64,000 bases of DNA from Antilocapra americana (taxonomy: Eukaryota > Chordata > Mammalia > Artiodactyla > Antilocapridae): the NCBI GenBank assembly GCA_007570785.1, contig ML660777.1:8568734-8632733 (forward strand), written 5' to 3'. Made by a program: the position numbers and the translations under genes. Shown here piece by piece: positions 23,396 to 36,120 of the stretch. Numbering within the stretch: position 1 is the stretch's first letter; the number at the start of each line of letters is the position of its first letter. A model generated the notes under the pieces. That model searched no databases and had not been told where the DNA came from. It saw nothing but the letters and a program-made list of their open reading frames with translations.

Positions 23396-23525
23396 TCATT
23401 CATTTATTTGGTACATACTTATTGAACACCTACTCTATGCAGGTACCATTCTAAGAGTTTGGGTTATAGCAGTGAACAGAACAGTGCTTCTATCCTTGTG
23501 AACTTTATATTCTAGTAAAATTTAT
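23396..23525 (-). repeat. L2 LINE 3' end remnant
   Basis: Reversed L2 terminus: 'attcatttatttggtacata', 'attgaacacctactctatgc', 'tatagcagtgaacagaacag', 'gaactttatattctagt'. Confidence 0.7.
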
Positions 23526-23729
23526 CCATTATGTCATTAATCTGTTATCTAAGAATCTATGGAAAGCATTTGAACATGTATTAATACCCTAATACATTAC
23601 AGACATAAGACAGAGTCCAGCACTCATTGTAAAGTAATTGAGGCCTAAGGAGGAGAAGTGAGAAATGACTCTAAAGAAAACAAAAACATCTGCACAGATA
23701 CCCTAAAAGCAATATATTTTTTAAAAGTT

Positions 23730-24490
23730 GGGGACATAAGAAATCCTTTGAGAGTTTCTTAAAAGTTGCAGATCTGTTTCTAATAAAGTTGAAACACTGA
23801 TTTAAAGACCCAGTAATTCTACTCTTAGGTATTTACCCCACCTCCAAATTAAAAGATAAGTTCACAAAAAAATATATGTACAGAAATGTTCATAGGGAGA
23901 CTTCCCTGGTGGTCCAATGGTTAAGAATTCACCTTGCAGTGCAGGAGACATGGGTTCAATCCCTGGTTTGGGAACTAAGATCCCACATGCTGCAACTAAG
24001 ATCTGACACAGCCACAACTAAATAAATAATTCTTTTTTAAAAAGTGTTTATAGTACCTTTATTCATGATCACTGAAAACAAATCAGTGGTCCATCAATTT
24101 AAAAAAGTCAAATTGTTGTATAGTCATATGGGAAAACACTGTTCAACAGTAAAGAGAAATGAAATGTTGATAGATGCAACAACACGAGGAATCCCCAAAA
24201 CATCAGAAACAAATGAGTACATACTGCACGATTCCATTAAGATGACTTTCAAGAATACAAGGCAAAACTAATTTATAGTGATTAAACTCAGTAAGTAGTT
24301 GCACTGAGAGGTAGATGGGAAATTGATTGGAATTGGCCCCATGGGAACTCTGGGTGATGGGAATCTTTTATATATTGTTTTAAGTGGTAGCTACATAGGT
24401 GCATATGATTGTCACAACTCAAAGAAATCAACTTTTAAGATTGGTGCATTTAATTACATGTAATACTCATTAAAAATTGTCATTAAAAAA
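23730..24490 (+). mobile_element. Old L1 (L1M/L1ME-type) 3' region, split by a SINE
   Basis: The order matches the end of ORF2 into the 3' UTR: 'acccagtaattctactctta', 'agaaatgttcatag', then after the SINE 'ttattcatgatcactgaaaa', 'gtccatcaattt', and a terminal 'cttttaagattggtgcattt'. All frames are broken. Confidence 0.75.
23896..24044 (+). mobile_element. CHR-type SINE with 9-bp TSD
   Basis: A nearly full element from 'gagacttccctggtggtcc' to 'gccacaactaaataaataat'. Flanks tgttcatag (23887-23895) and tgtttatag (24045-24053) differ at one base, and removing the SINE restores the L1 order. Confidence 0.9.
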
Positions 24491-25147
24491 CTGTAGACAC
24501 TTTCCCCAGACAGAAGATAGGAGAATCTTCCAGAGAACAAGCTTGGTCTGATTCACTGACATTTCCTATATACCAGCTCTGTTTTGACATGCCTTCTCCA
24601 CAGAAAGTCAAAATAAAACGTGTTTGATCAGGATATATTAGCAATGAAGCATTTTACCATTAATTTTGAAAGGTATGGATTCTGGAATCATTTACTAGTT
24701 CCTTTGAAAGTACATAGGGTGAAAAGAAAGGTTGTTAAGTTCACTAACTACGAGGAAATCATATCTTTGCTTACATACCATATTGTGCTTTGAGCAATGT
24801 TTTTATGTGTTCTAAAGAAATATGTGTAAGGGTCCTTTAAAAAAGAAGCAAGTTTCTGTCAGGGATCAGTGACTAGGACAAGCTATTTATCTGCAAAAAA
24901 TGTCTGCAGAGGCTAGTAAAAAAAAAAACCTATTGTATGCTAATTTCAAATGATCTTTTATACTAGCTTCAGGCTTCAAAGGGGGCTAAGAAAAAAGAAA
25001 TAGTTGTATGAAAAACATTACTCTTGATTAGAAAAAAGACCTTCATGAGGGATTTTCCAATTTTGTCTCACTTCTGATTGGAGCAAAATGCCATGGAGAA
25101 GAGGAAAACGGAAGAGATCTTTGAGAAGACACAAGAGAAAAGACACA
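24491..25147. other. No gene recognised
   Basis: Unassigned AT-rich sequence. The last 60 bases are purine-rich. Confidence 0.45.
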
Positions 25148-25310
25148 GAGCTGGTGCACGGGGATGACCTAGAGAGAGGGAATCGGGAGGGAGGTGGGAG
25201 GGGGGTTCTGGAAGGGGAACACATGTATACCCATGGCAGATTCATGTCAATGTATGGCAAAATCAACACGATAATGTAAAGAAAATTAAAATAAATTAAA
25301 TTAAAAAAAA
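25148..25310 (+). mobile_element. Very short L1 3' UTR insertion
   Basis: It starts 'gagctggtgcacggggatga' and includes a G-rich tract at 25190-25206, then 'ggaacacatgtatacccatg', ending in an A-rich tail. The words gacaca before and after, each preceded by A-runs, suggest a short TSD. Confidence 0.8.
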
Positions 25311-28300
25311 GACACAAGGTGGAAGAGAAACCCAGGGGGGAAAAAATAATTCAGACGGAAAGCTTTTACTTAGATTTGTGAGAAAAATTTAGGATTGGGC
25401 TAAAGGATGATTGAAGTTTAACTGGAAGGTATCTGACTCTACTGGAATATTGATTTTAAAATGTTCTAATTAAGTATTGCTAGCATAATGATTTATTGTT
25501 AACAGTGCTGCTTATTGATTTAGCAAAAAGTTTGATATTTGCAGAAAGAGTATGATAACACAAGCTAAGTGTCCTATCTTATACATGCCTATAGGCGGTT
25601 GAGATATATTTGTCTTAAATCTACCAGCCCCTGTTCCCATGAGGAAGTTGACCTCCCTTATAGGCAAAGAACCTGAGAGAGAATAACCTGTACCCATTTA
25701 TCTTGTACCCCAATCCTATAAAAAATGACTAATTTCATACATCTTACATATACCATTAGTAAAGATCAGTAGCTTTTATATTTTGACCAAGACCCTCCAT
25801 ATGAGATACAGTTTTCCTCATGGTCCAGAACACACATCTCTATCACTGAAACAAAAGTCAAAAAATAATCTTTACCAACTGCAATTCACTTTGATATATT
25901 TTATTCTTATCTTCTTTTTCTATTCCATTTTTTTAAAGCTAATTATTATTCACTGAAATGATTCTACAACCACAGTTTAAAACGTACATAGTACACATGC
26001 TTGTTCTACACCCCTTTCATCTAAAATATCTCTGTGATTGGCAAAATGGCCCTAAATTTCCTTTGGCAGCATTCTAGATTCTGAAAGCTTTACATTTACT
26101 TTAAATATGGTTCTGAAAGAGTGGTTATGCAAAATACATTGCACTAATTAAGCAAACTACAAGTAGTAAGAAAATTTGTGATTTTTTTTTTTTGGTCAAT
26201 TTCTGGACCAAATGAAAAAATGCAGTCAAAAAAAAGAAAAAAAAAACAACTGAAGGACTGAAGGATGGCAATGTCTCTTCAAAAGGGACTTCTGGAGAAC
26301 TTACCTAGAGTTCATGAGATATCTTGAGAAATTCATGAGATATCTTTCCCTGGTTCTTACCTTCATAAACTCTGATGCTCATATTGTCCCTGTTGAAGTA
26401 CAATCAGTCTCCACTTCCGATTTCTCAGAGCAGGACTCAGCATCCTGTTTTTTCCCACCTGGTTAATTCAACCTCAGACAACTCAGAAACAGATTTACTG
26501 ATTTAAATACAACTATATATTTTAATCAAATTGTGATAGCTTTTAGATACTCAACAAGGGATTAATGGTTCTTTTCCTTGTGTTTTGCCCTTGAATCTTC
26601 ATCACTATCTTAAGACAAGTGGGGAAGAAGGCAAATAGAGGAAAGCAAAGTCTTTCCTTATAAGAACCTATGTGTAGGAAAAGTGAGCCAAAGTCCAGTC
26701 TCTGGACCAAACCATGTCTCTATAAGGATGCTCAGAGAAGAAAGTTCTCTCCTCCAGCATGTTCACTCACAGCAGCACAAGGATTTATGGCAGTCGAAAA
26801 TGTAAAATGAAGGACAGGCAAACAGCAATTAACTAACTTGTGAGACAAGAAGAGTCAAAGTTCCCTTTACGTGTACAAGTTCCAGCCCAGTGAGTCCACT
26901 GATGTGAGCATTCGAACCACCTAAGTCGTCTACCTAAATCACAGTTAGTTGCCCAGTGTACTGCATAATCCTAGACCCTCACATTCAGCATGAGGAGAGG
27001 TGGGGAAAAGGCAGATATATGGAACCCAAGAGAAGCAAAGTGCAATTCCAGTAAAGGTAAAGAAGGAATGTATGAGCCATGCCCTCGCAGTATTTCCCAT
27101 CATGACAGCTGTTGCCCCAGGATCACATGGCCTATAAATCACAAGACAGAGCCAATAACAAATGTTGATGCTATAAGACTTCTACTTAAGCATGTATGAA
27201 AGAGAAGTGGAGAACATTATCCTAAGCCACACAACCTGACACTTGAGCAAACCATGGTCATCATTAAACTTATATACCAGCATAATTCATATGCCCATGG
27301 CACAGTCCTTAATCCTCACGAGAGAAATATTGAGGCGTTCATTGTGCCTGAAGCTTGGTGATAACTATCAAGCTTCTGATGCTCTCCAGTTACTCTATAT
27401 CCAATGTCCTAACAGGTAATGTTGCCATAATAGTATCCTAAATGATGTATCACCAAACAGTATGAATAATACAGTTCCGCAACTGAGCTACTTCATATGT
27501 CACATGGGCTCAAAACACTGCCCTTAGAACTTAACAACCATTTTATAATGTTCCTATGAAAAAATATGTTCCAGGCTCCAAATGGCATTCTTTCAGTCAA
27601 ACGTTGAGAACACAGTCTGCTTAGGAACTGTCTCTACTGGTCTGTGACACGTTTGTTTTGCATATAAAGTTTGTTTCATGCTCTTTTTACAAAGAATTTT
27701 CCTGTTCCTGGAAGAGGACTTCAAATAATAAATTGTCACCAAAAATGGATATGAAATTAAAAAAAAAAAAGGCAGGGGGTGGAAAAGATGAGCAAGCTCA
27801 AAACAAGTCCATTTTGGGAAGGTTTTAGACTTCCCGTTTAAGGGAGTTTTCATATTAAAGGAAAAAGTCCTCATGTGTTGTGCATTTCTTTGTTCATGGC
27901 ACTTAGCAGAGATTTCTACAATGTGAAAATAGGAAGTTGGATTTATATGGCTTTTGCTTTAATGATGCTAAACTGCCTGGAAATAGCAGTGCATGCTATG
28001 GCAAGTTTCAGATTTTTTTTTAAGCTGTACTACCAAACACCTTTCTAAATTTTAGATGAGATCCCCAGCATTGTGGACATTCAAAAGCAAAGCAAGGCAA
28101 ATACAGGAAATTCAGTTACCTTAACGGCTTCAGGGTTCCCAATTATAAAGCTGAAAAGATACTCCGGCAGAGTAGCTCCTTACAATCATCTAATACCAAC
28201 AACAACACCAACCACGGTTTTCAGTCATCTCCCCCTAAAACCGTACATGTATTGCCTCGGGGAGGCTTACATAAGCCCCCATCTGGGGAGAAGGGAGCAG

Positions 28301-28655
28301 GAGGAAATAGCAAATTGCAGGATCTGCTGATCTTGGATATAGGTCTCTGCAGGCGCTCCCAAATGTGTCTTTGTTTATGTTCTGGGCTCTGGGTTGTTGT
28401 GGGGCATATCTAAGAAGGAAGGAATTTGTTGCCTCAATAAAAAAATGTGTAATTAAGATGTGTAAGAAAGGCTAGGTGAGAGAGGACGAAAAGACTACCT
28501 CCATGTATTCAAAACCGAATACTTACACATCATGAATTTAGACAGCAGCTTTTTCTTTTTTAAAATCTGGTCTTCAGGCGTGAATACAGTGCTTAATAAA
28601 TCCTGATGCCTCCACACAAAGTTAAAAAAAAATGCATGGCAATGATGCATGTAAT
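25311..28655. other. Long repeat-poor stretch; no gene recognised
   Basis: About 3.3 kb without a repeat I can assign. Several A- or T-runs (26181-26192, 26228-26247, 27759-27770) occur. Frames of 61-93 codons show no familiar domain. A short region at 28110-28270 has several CpGs but no further support for function. Confidence 0.45.
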
Positions 28656-28659
28656 TCAA

Positions 28660-28850
28660 GTAGAAAGATCACTGGCTCTGGATCAGAAATGCCTTGATTC
28701 GACTTCCTAGGCAAGCAGTGTGTGTAAATTAGTTGACCTCTTTGAGCTTTGGTTTTGTTTTCTCTAAATATGAGTTAGAAGGAAATATTAAGCATGATGA
28801 TTAAATATAAGGAGAAGAAGAAGAAAAGAAAGTAACTAGCACAACACCTC
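28660..28850 (+). repeat. MIR SINE remnant
   Basis: Plus-strand MIR: 'gatcactggctctggatcag', 'aaattagttgacctctttga', 'tttggttttgttttctctaa', ending near 'cacaacacctctgaaatgcc'. Confidence 0.6.
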
Positions 28851-29470
28851 TGAAATGCCATTTTTCCCTCCATTACATTCTCTTTCCTTTTTAAAAGATA
28901 TATATGTGTGTGTGTGTATACATTTTTAATAAGAAATTACATAATTGATTAAAAACAATTATCTGAAAAATATAATATTTCATTGTGGATATTGATAGTG
29001 CACTCTACATACTAGTGGATATGAAAGAGTTAAATGGGAACACTACTTTTAAGTCTTACGAAGGAAGATGAGAGGTGGGGGAGGGTAACAGAGGGTTTAG
29101 TAGTGTTGGCTGAGTCCTGGTGCTGGTGGGTGTTCCTTTTGAAACTCCCATCAGACCTGAAGTGATTCTCTCAGTCCAAAGAAGTTTAAATTGCCCTCCT
29201 CTGGCTACACTGCTGAATAGTGGCAAACCCAGGACACAGAATATTCACAAGAAACAGATTAGCATTTCTGGGGATAGTATGAAAGCAAATGAGCCACCTG
29301 TCACATAGCCTCCCCAGCAACATTGCATTAAAAGGAAAACTTGCATTAAACCTTGAGCACTTGCTAATGTAAAGGCCAAGGAAGTGATACAAACAGTAAG
29401 GAACAGCTAAAACACCCTTTCAATTCCCATTCCTGTTCTATGAAATACCTAGAGAATTACACAAAAGGAT
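28851..29470. other. No gene recognised
   Basis: AT-rich sequence with a short (TG)n tract at 28904-28918. Frames of 62 and 68 codons overlap on opposite strands near 29120-29392, without motifs. Confidence 0.45.
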
Positions 29471-29574
29471 GCACGCGCTCTCTCCTTGTGCACCAGATAA
29501 CGTGCGCCTATTGGCCAATACAAGAAAAGAAACGGACTCTATCGGAACCCAGATGGAGTGTCTGTACGGTAAGC
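29471..29574. other. Local CpG cluster with a palindromic CCAAT motif
   Basis: Seven CpGs (29474, 29476, 29501, 29505, 29533, 29543, 29567) fall within 94 bp of otherwise CpG-poor DNA. The palindrome attggccaat (29510-29519) is a CCAAT box on both strands, and GTAAGC at 29569-29574 could serve as a splice donor. It may be a small promoter, an old LTR or chance. Confidence 0.25.
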
Positions 29575-29711
29575 TAACTGAAGATAAATAAGGTTTATCA
29601 GAACTTCATCACAGAACATTTTAAATCTGTTTCTTACATTAGTGCTTGTCAAGTTTGTAAAATTCACACATTTCTCTTTCATTCTTTCAACCAAGATTTA
29701 TTTTCTTTTAA

Positions 29712-29810
29712 TTAAAAGAGGGCACGGGCTTTGTCTTTATTGCTCACTTTTAGTCTTGTGACTGCCTGGCATGTAGATGCTCAATAAATATTTTCTGAAT
29801 TAATTTGTGA
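29712..29810 (+). repeat. L2 LINE 3' end remnant
   Basis: It has 'gagggcacgggctttgtctt' and the L2 terminus 'ctggcatgtagatgctcaat' followed by AAATATTTTCTGAATTAA. Confidence 0.75.
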
Positions 29811-29868
29811 ACTTTTCCAGATCTAAAGAAGACTCTGCCATTTTAGATAAGCAATTACAATAGAGCCA

Positions 29869-30075
29869 GGCTTCCCAGGTGGCGCTAGTGGTAAGGAACT
29901 TGGCTGCCAGGGCAGGAGATGTGTTCAATCGTTGGGTCAGGAAGATCCTCTGGAGGAGGGCATGGCAACCCACTTCAGTATTCTTGCCTGGCCGTATCCC
30001 ATGGACAGAGGAGCCTCGTGGGTTACAGTCCATATGGTTGCAAAGAGTTGAACACAACTGAAGCAATTTAGCATG
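29869..30075 (+). mobile_element. Full-length Bov-tA SINE
   Basis: It runs from 'ggcttcccaggtggcgctag' to 'gaacacaactgaagcaattt'. No convincing TSD. Small frames on both strands are translations of the SINE. Confidence 0.92.
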
Positions 30076-31325
30076 TATGTTAATTGACAAAAGAGTAGAT
30101 TCACGGGGTACTATCAGATCAAGATTAGGGGAGTTTAGTCTAGTAGATGGGGTTAGTGGGGTCAGTTATTTCCATTTAATCCTTTTGTGGTTTTCTGTAT
30201 TCATTAATTAAAACTTTCCTTAGGCTTTAGTTTATATGAATATATGTTTCTCATTACAGTCGCAATTTTGTGGTCCAGAGGAACCCAAACTTCCCTTGTT
30301 TGTAGTTTCCTTTATAACACACTGTCTTAATCAGACCTATTTCTATATGACTTTGGTCCAACTGAATGAGGCAAGGCATGTTCTGTAGATTAACATGATA
30401 GTCTATTCAACAGTATCTACACAAAAGATATGGATGTCAGTTGTATTTGTTTAGGAGTTTATATTAGGGTTGAAGTGAGAAAATCTCCATCTTCTGTATA
30501 TTAATATATCTCATTAATTTATGAATTGACATAAATTGACCTAAATTACCTAAATGACCTAAATGGATGTACACTAATTATGTCTTCAATCTTCCATGCA
30601 ATGGATTCTATGCTATCCTTCCCTTTTCTCCAAAATAATTAATTTTATTTTTGTTAAAATTCAGCACAAGCAATTCAGCAAAATGTCATTAGCCTCCCTC
30701 TACAAAAAAAAAAATGTAACAAATCTTCAGTAACATGAAAAATTTTCTTTTGCTTTTTCTAAATCTTAAATATTATCTACTTCTTTCTCCTTTGGCACAG
30801 TCCCACAAAGAACCATGATGGTCCAGTCATCATGATTTCCTCTTACAGAAACCACATTTTCCCCCCATTAGCTCATGCATATTAACCACTAAATGACTGC
30901 TCATCATAACTTCCAGTGGGTGGGGAAGAAACTTTTGGGAGAATTACCAGTTTCCCTATAGATAGGAATTTCATTAACAATCCCCCAATATTCCCTCTAC
31001 TTGTAACAAAAGTGTCACAGTCTAGTCCCTAAGACCAAAACCACCTTTTATTACTAAAATACATGGACATTATACATATTCCAAAACCCACAGAATATAG
31101 AACACCAAGAGTGAATCTTAAGTAAACTATGGGCTTTGGGTGATAACCTGTCAATGTGGGTTCATCCGTGGTAACAAATATACCACTCTAGTAGATGATG
31201 TTAATAGTAGGGAAGATGTATGTGGGGTGTGCATATAGTGAGCATATAGGAACTCTCTGTATACTCCATTAAATTTTTCCTGTGAAGCTAAGTTGCTTTT
31301 TTTTTAATTAAGTCTATTAAAGAAT
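30076..31325. other. No gene recognised
   Basis: Unassigned sequence with a small degenerate tandem of a gacctaaat-like unit at about 30528-30566. Confidence 0.45.
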
Positions 31326-31329
31326 TTTC

Positions 31330-31535
31330 ACAGAACTAAACCCCAGACATTGTTCAAAGTACTTTATATGTTTATGAAGACTAGCTTATGAACTCTTCAG
31401 AGCCACCTTATGACAGAGCTGTTAATAATGTTATTCCCTGTGTGATGATGAGGAGACCGCAGCAGAGAAAGATTAAGTCATCCGACCCTGGGTGGAGCAA
31501 CTGAAGAGTCTGAGCCACCACCTGGCTACAGTCTA
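31330..31535 (-). repeat. MIR SINE remnant
   Basis: Reversed MIR: 'cagacattgttcaaagtac', 'gatgaggagaccgcagcaga', 'gagcaactgaagagtctgag'. Confidence 0.55.
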
Positions 31536-31539
31536 TGCA

Positions 31540-33360
31540 CCATCATTACCCTCCAGGGTTACTTTTTAATTGTGCCAAATCAAGTCTCTGGTCACAGGTT
31601 CCTCCCCTCCACCCCAAGCACACTTGTTTAAACTACTAGCTGCAGTTGATGTCATAGAAACATTGTGTATTTCACAGCAATGTTTTTTTAAAAAACTCTG
31701 CATGTGTCACTGTCAAGGATAAGCTTTACACGGAAAAGGGGAAGTGAAAGAGTTCCTAATGGTTTTCTCAGTAAAGATGAGTGTAAGGAGCCATTTGAGT
31801 TTTTAATTTGCATCAGCATCATCAAATTACCTCATGGATTTCTTGGCTATCTCCCCAATTCTAAAGTATTGCATAAGTTTGTATTTATTGATTTGACAGC
31901 TTATTGCCTTGATTATCCCATGGTTATTTGGGGGAAGGTTTTTATTTTCTTCTTTTATATTTTATGTTTCAAAAATTTTCTTGCTGACCATATCACTTCT
32001 CAAAACTGAAATGTATCAACATTTTTTAAAATTTAGTCAAGAGAAGTTCCTCTAATTTGTTTAGATAAGTAGTGACATTAATGTGTAAAAAAATTTCAAA
32101 GAGCACCTCTGTTTGTTCCCAAAGTTCAGGTTCCTTATTGAAGAGTTAGTTTTATGAAAATAACTTTAATGTGTATTTCTGAATACATTAAAATCACATG
32201 TTCTGAAAATATCATCCACACACAGCTTACTTTACAGAAAAAGTTGTTTAGTTGCAAGAAGAATTGTACAGGATTTAAAATAAACTTGGAGGAATTAATA
32301 ATACTTTGAAAACAATAGAAAAATAAAACTGAAAGTTAAAAAGATCATTTGAAAATGGAAACAGTGTCTAAAAAGGAATATTGTATCTACTGACAGTTTT
32401 TAAAAATATTCATGATTACTGAAATTGAGAAATGTCAACAAGTATGGAAAGAACAAAACCTACTTCCCTAATGAGATTTCTTAGGATGAGTAATTGTTTT
32501 GTTCCTTTTTTCTAATCTTCACTTTTATATTGAAGTATTTATTAAAAATAAAACAAGGCAAAGAAGGTTTAAATATAAAAAAGAGTGTGTTACAAATTTA
32601 AAATATGATATAATTGACCATTAAAATAGAAATTCTCTAACCTTAAAAATGCATAGGGAAATAATTGCTTGCATTCTCTATGGCATGTCTTTACAAATAA
32701 AAAGTAAAATATTTATTTGAAATTATGGTTTTCAATGCTGAAGCTTACAAAAGAGAAAAATATAGAAATAATGTGTTCATAGACAGACTTAGGATGCACA
32801 CAGTGGATGCATTATGTTTTCTCAGGTTGCATAACTACTTTGAAAGATTTATTTTCTGTGTCATCAATGAAGAATTTTTTGGCACAGCCAGAATACTCCA
32901 CCATGGAGGCTCCATAAATGCCTGAAGACATGTGCCAATTTGTTATGGGTTTTGAAGAGCATTCAGATCTCTGCGGTGTTACCCCTAACTGGCTTCGGAA
33001 GAGTCTGACCTACATGTCCCATTCCAGGTGTTTGCTTATTTGTTTTTAATTTCAATCTAGTTTAGTTGGAATCAGATGAGTAACCTTGTACTCACTTCAG
33101 TTGGTATTTGTGTCATGGAAACTATTTAAAGGGGTTGGACGTGAAATTGAAAAGATAAGAATGTGATTTAACAGGTCTTGTATGAACTATGCTTTGTTTT
33201 TGTTTTTCCTTTCCCTTCTTACCTTGTAAATAAATTCCTTAATTTTAAACTAAGAATTTTAATCTTCAGCACTTCCAGAGCCTTTCTTCTCTGAAGCACA
33301 GGGTGATTTGGGAGGTAGGAAGTATCTGAATTCCCAGTGCATCTCTCATCATTATCATTA
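31540..33360. other. No gene recognised
   Basis: AT-rich sequence. A 101-codon frame at 31704-32009 is compositionally ordinary, with a hydrophobic Phe-rich end from T-rich DNA and no known domain. Confidence 0.45.
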
Positions 33361-33379
33361 TCTTTGTCATCACCACCAC

Positions 33380-33565
33380 CACCATCACCGTGATGGTTAT
33401 CATATCACTTACTGTGTGCCAGTGCCAGGTAGTATATAAAGTGCTTACATATATTACATCATTTCATCATGGAACCACCCCTATGAATTTTATGATGAGG
33501 AAATAAACACAAAAGGCTTAAATGATTTTCCCAAGAGCATTCAGCTAAGAAGGGTAATAGACAAG
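33380..33565 (-). repeat. MIR SINE remnant
   Basis: Reversed MIR: 'tactgtgtgccagtgccagg', 'gtgcttacatatattacatc', 'tatgatgaggaaataaacac', 'aagagcattcagctaagaag'. A short CAC tract (33368-33387) precedes it. Confidence 0.7.
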
Positions 33566-33627
33566 GTGCAGATGTAGACACAACCACAGACACAAACAAG
33601 CTGTCTTAACAATAAAGATGTTCTGTA

Positions 33628-33665
33628 TGCAAAGAGTCTGACATGATGCGGCGACTAAACAGAAG
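33628..33665 (+). repeat. Tiny Bov-A 3'-end remnant
   Basis: The phrase 'gcaaagagtctgacatgatg' followed by 'cggcgactaaac' is the last part of the Bov-A/BovB terminus, without the rest of the element. Confidence 0.6.
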
Positions 33666-35670
33666 CAGCAGCATACTGCCCACAGCATGAATTACAGATA
33701 CGAAAATTATTCACTGAATCAGCAAAGTGGACATAAAAATATTTTCCTTGTTGATTTGGTAATACTAATAGTCAAAATAGTTATGAAGCAGTTCTGGTTG
33801 AAATAATTTAGCTAGTTCTTAATACTAGGTCACCTCTCCCCAGTAAAATGATGATTTCCTAATAACTGGATGAGCAAATAAAGATGGGAACAAGACATTT
33901 TATATATTTTAATCATTTCTGCCCATGACTTCAATTTCATATTCCAGAAATCCATAACTAGTAAGAAGTTGTACAACATTCACAGTTGTTAGAACAGCTC
34001 AGGGTGGCTGGACAGAGGCTGCCTATTTCAAAAGTAAAAATAACAACCAAACAAAATGAATCATTTCTCTCTCAAAATAATTACTTTCTTAAGAGGTCAC
34101 CATGCATTTTAAATTGTTTTTAATTAGAGATGTGTTACTGAATATATTTTAAAGATGTCTGTCATAAATAAAATACTCCAAGGTCATTGTATTGAATTTT
34201 GATTGTTTTCATATGGTCATAATAGAACTTTATTGAGCTTAATATGTATCAAGATAAATTAAGATATCAAGCCTGACCTTTGATACTTAAGAAAACACTT
34301 CTAGAAAATATTTTCCATTTAGTCTAGATTCAGCTAGTATTCAGACCATAATATGATTCAGAACTGATCCAAGGGTAAGAAAAAATATTTTCTTCACATC
34401 TTGATCTTACAACCAAAGGGCTAGGGAATAATACTCAGGGTAGAGAAAACCCAAGGACTGAAAAGTAACATTGTAGGTGAGGGTCACAAAAAAGTCTCAA
34501 GAGAACTGGGAAAAATCAGAGAGAGGGAGAAAGAAATGGGCAAGGAGAGAAAAAAGAAGGATATGGGATTTGTGGTAAGAAAGAAAATTGGGAAGAAAAT
34601 GAGGGACTGGAGGGAAAAGGGGTGGATAAGAAAGATGCAGAAGACCAGAGGGGCACACAGGGAAGAGGGTGAGAGAGGGAACATGGTTTTAGTTTTTCAT
34701 ACCATCAGTGAGCTTTAAAATCTTGAACTGGACACTTTAAAAATAAGGACCTTAAAAGTTAGGAAATGAACTTGTAATTAATTTAAATATAATACCAGCT
34801 TTCTGCCATGATAGTAGAGGCTATGTCTCCCAACTACCTTAAGTGATTTCAAGTGTCCTTATCTAGAATGAGTAAAAATATCTATCTTTCCCATGGGGGG
34901 AAAGAAAAAATTCCATTCTTAATGGAAGTGAATGGGCTGGAAGGATTTATTGTTGGATTCTACGTTCTCTGAGTCTTCACCACCCAAACTACAGACATCA
35001 GCAACCCCTGATAATCTTGGGACTGTTAGACTGTGACTTGTCATCTACACAAGCCATCTTCCACAAAATATAAGTGAGGGCTAGTACATTGTTCATGGCC
35101 ACTTGTGAACATAAAGAATTTATCAAAGAAAAGGCAACCAAAAATATCATGTAATTTAGGTGATAACACATTTGAAATAGTGGTAAGATTTAGATGTTCT
35201 ATAAACACTAAGCAAAGTAACTGTGCTAAATTGGTGTATGTGATACGTTTATATGTGTGTACATATACTCCACCACCCAAAAAGAAACATCAAAAGAGTT
35301 TAAAATATCCTGACTTGATGACAGCTGAGGAGCTGACTGTTGCCTTCCACGGCTGAAACTGTGTAAATGCCAAGAGAGGAACTGCTCAGCTTTTGGAGGG
35401 GATAATTAAGTTTAATGGAATCAGTAGAGAAGAGGAACATTAAGCCTATCTTGGAAAACTTCCTCCCACTGAAAACTTTTAGATAATGGAACCACCTCCC
35501 AAGAGAAATGCTAGAAATCCTATCACTGAGGACAGTTAGATTGAGATGGACACCAGAAGACATTCTATTATATTATCTAAGACTTTATCACCTTTTATGT
35601 CCAAACGGAAAAATGTTCAAATTCTTTCTACAGGGACTGTGTATATAGAGACCGCACATACATGTGTGTG
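33666..35670. other. No gene recognised; polypurine tract
   Basis: At 34497-34690 the plus strand is strongly purine-rich (G/A), which yields meaningless Lys/Arg-rich and Ser/Phe-rich frames on opposite strands. The rest is unassigned, and the overlapping 79-87-codon frames near 35041-35563 have no motif. Confidence 0.5.
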
Positions 35671-35678
35671 TGTGTACA

Positions 35679-36120
35679 GGGGCTTTCCTGATGGCTCAGT
35701 GGTAAAGAATCTGCCTGCTAATGCAGGAGACAAGGACTTCCTTGGTGGCTCGGACGGTAAAGCGTCTTGCTTACAATGTAGGAGACCCGGGTTTGATCCC
35801 TTGGTCGGGAAGATCCCCTGGAGAAGGAAATGGCAACCCACTTCAGTACTCTTGCCTAGAAAATCTCATGGACAGAGGAACTTGGTAGCCTACAGTCCAT
35901 GGGGTTGCAAAGAGTCAGACACGACTGAGCAACTTCACTGTCAATGCAGGAGACACAGGTTCAATCCCTGGGTAAGAAAGAGCCCCTGGAGAAGAAAATG
36001 GCAACCCACTCCAGTTTTCTTGCCTGAGAAATGCCATGGACAGAGGAGCCTGGCAGGCTACAGTTCACAAGTTTGCAGAAAAGTCAAACACGACTTAGCA
36101 ACTAGACAAGAGCAATAATA
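35679..36120 (+). mobile_element. Outer Bov-tA SINE, split by a second SINE
   Basis: The head is at 35679-35732 and the body resumes at 35943 ('aatgcaggagacacaggttc') and ends near 36104. The word tgtgtaca flanks the unit at 35671-35678 and 36121-36128, although the left copy lies in a TG tract. The 190-codon frame at 35546-36118 is a read-through of both SINEs. Confidence 0.92.
35733..35942 (+). mobile_element. Inner Bov-tA SINE nested in another SINE
   Basis: A complete element in the same orientation as its host. The perfect 13-bp duplication aatgcaggagaca at 35720-35732 and 35943-35955 is SINE sequence copied from the host element, which proves the order of insertion. Confidence 0.95.

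Noticed and set aside
25088..25317. Overlapping frames of 63 and 99 codons
   Set aside because: They lie over a short L1 3' UTR insertion and purine-rich DNA.
35546..36118. 190-codon plus-strand frame, the longest but one in the window
   Set aside because: It is translated from two nested Bov-tA SINEs, as shown by repeated SINE peptides such as IPWRRKWQPT.
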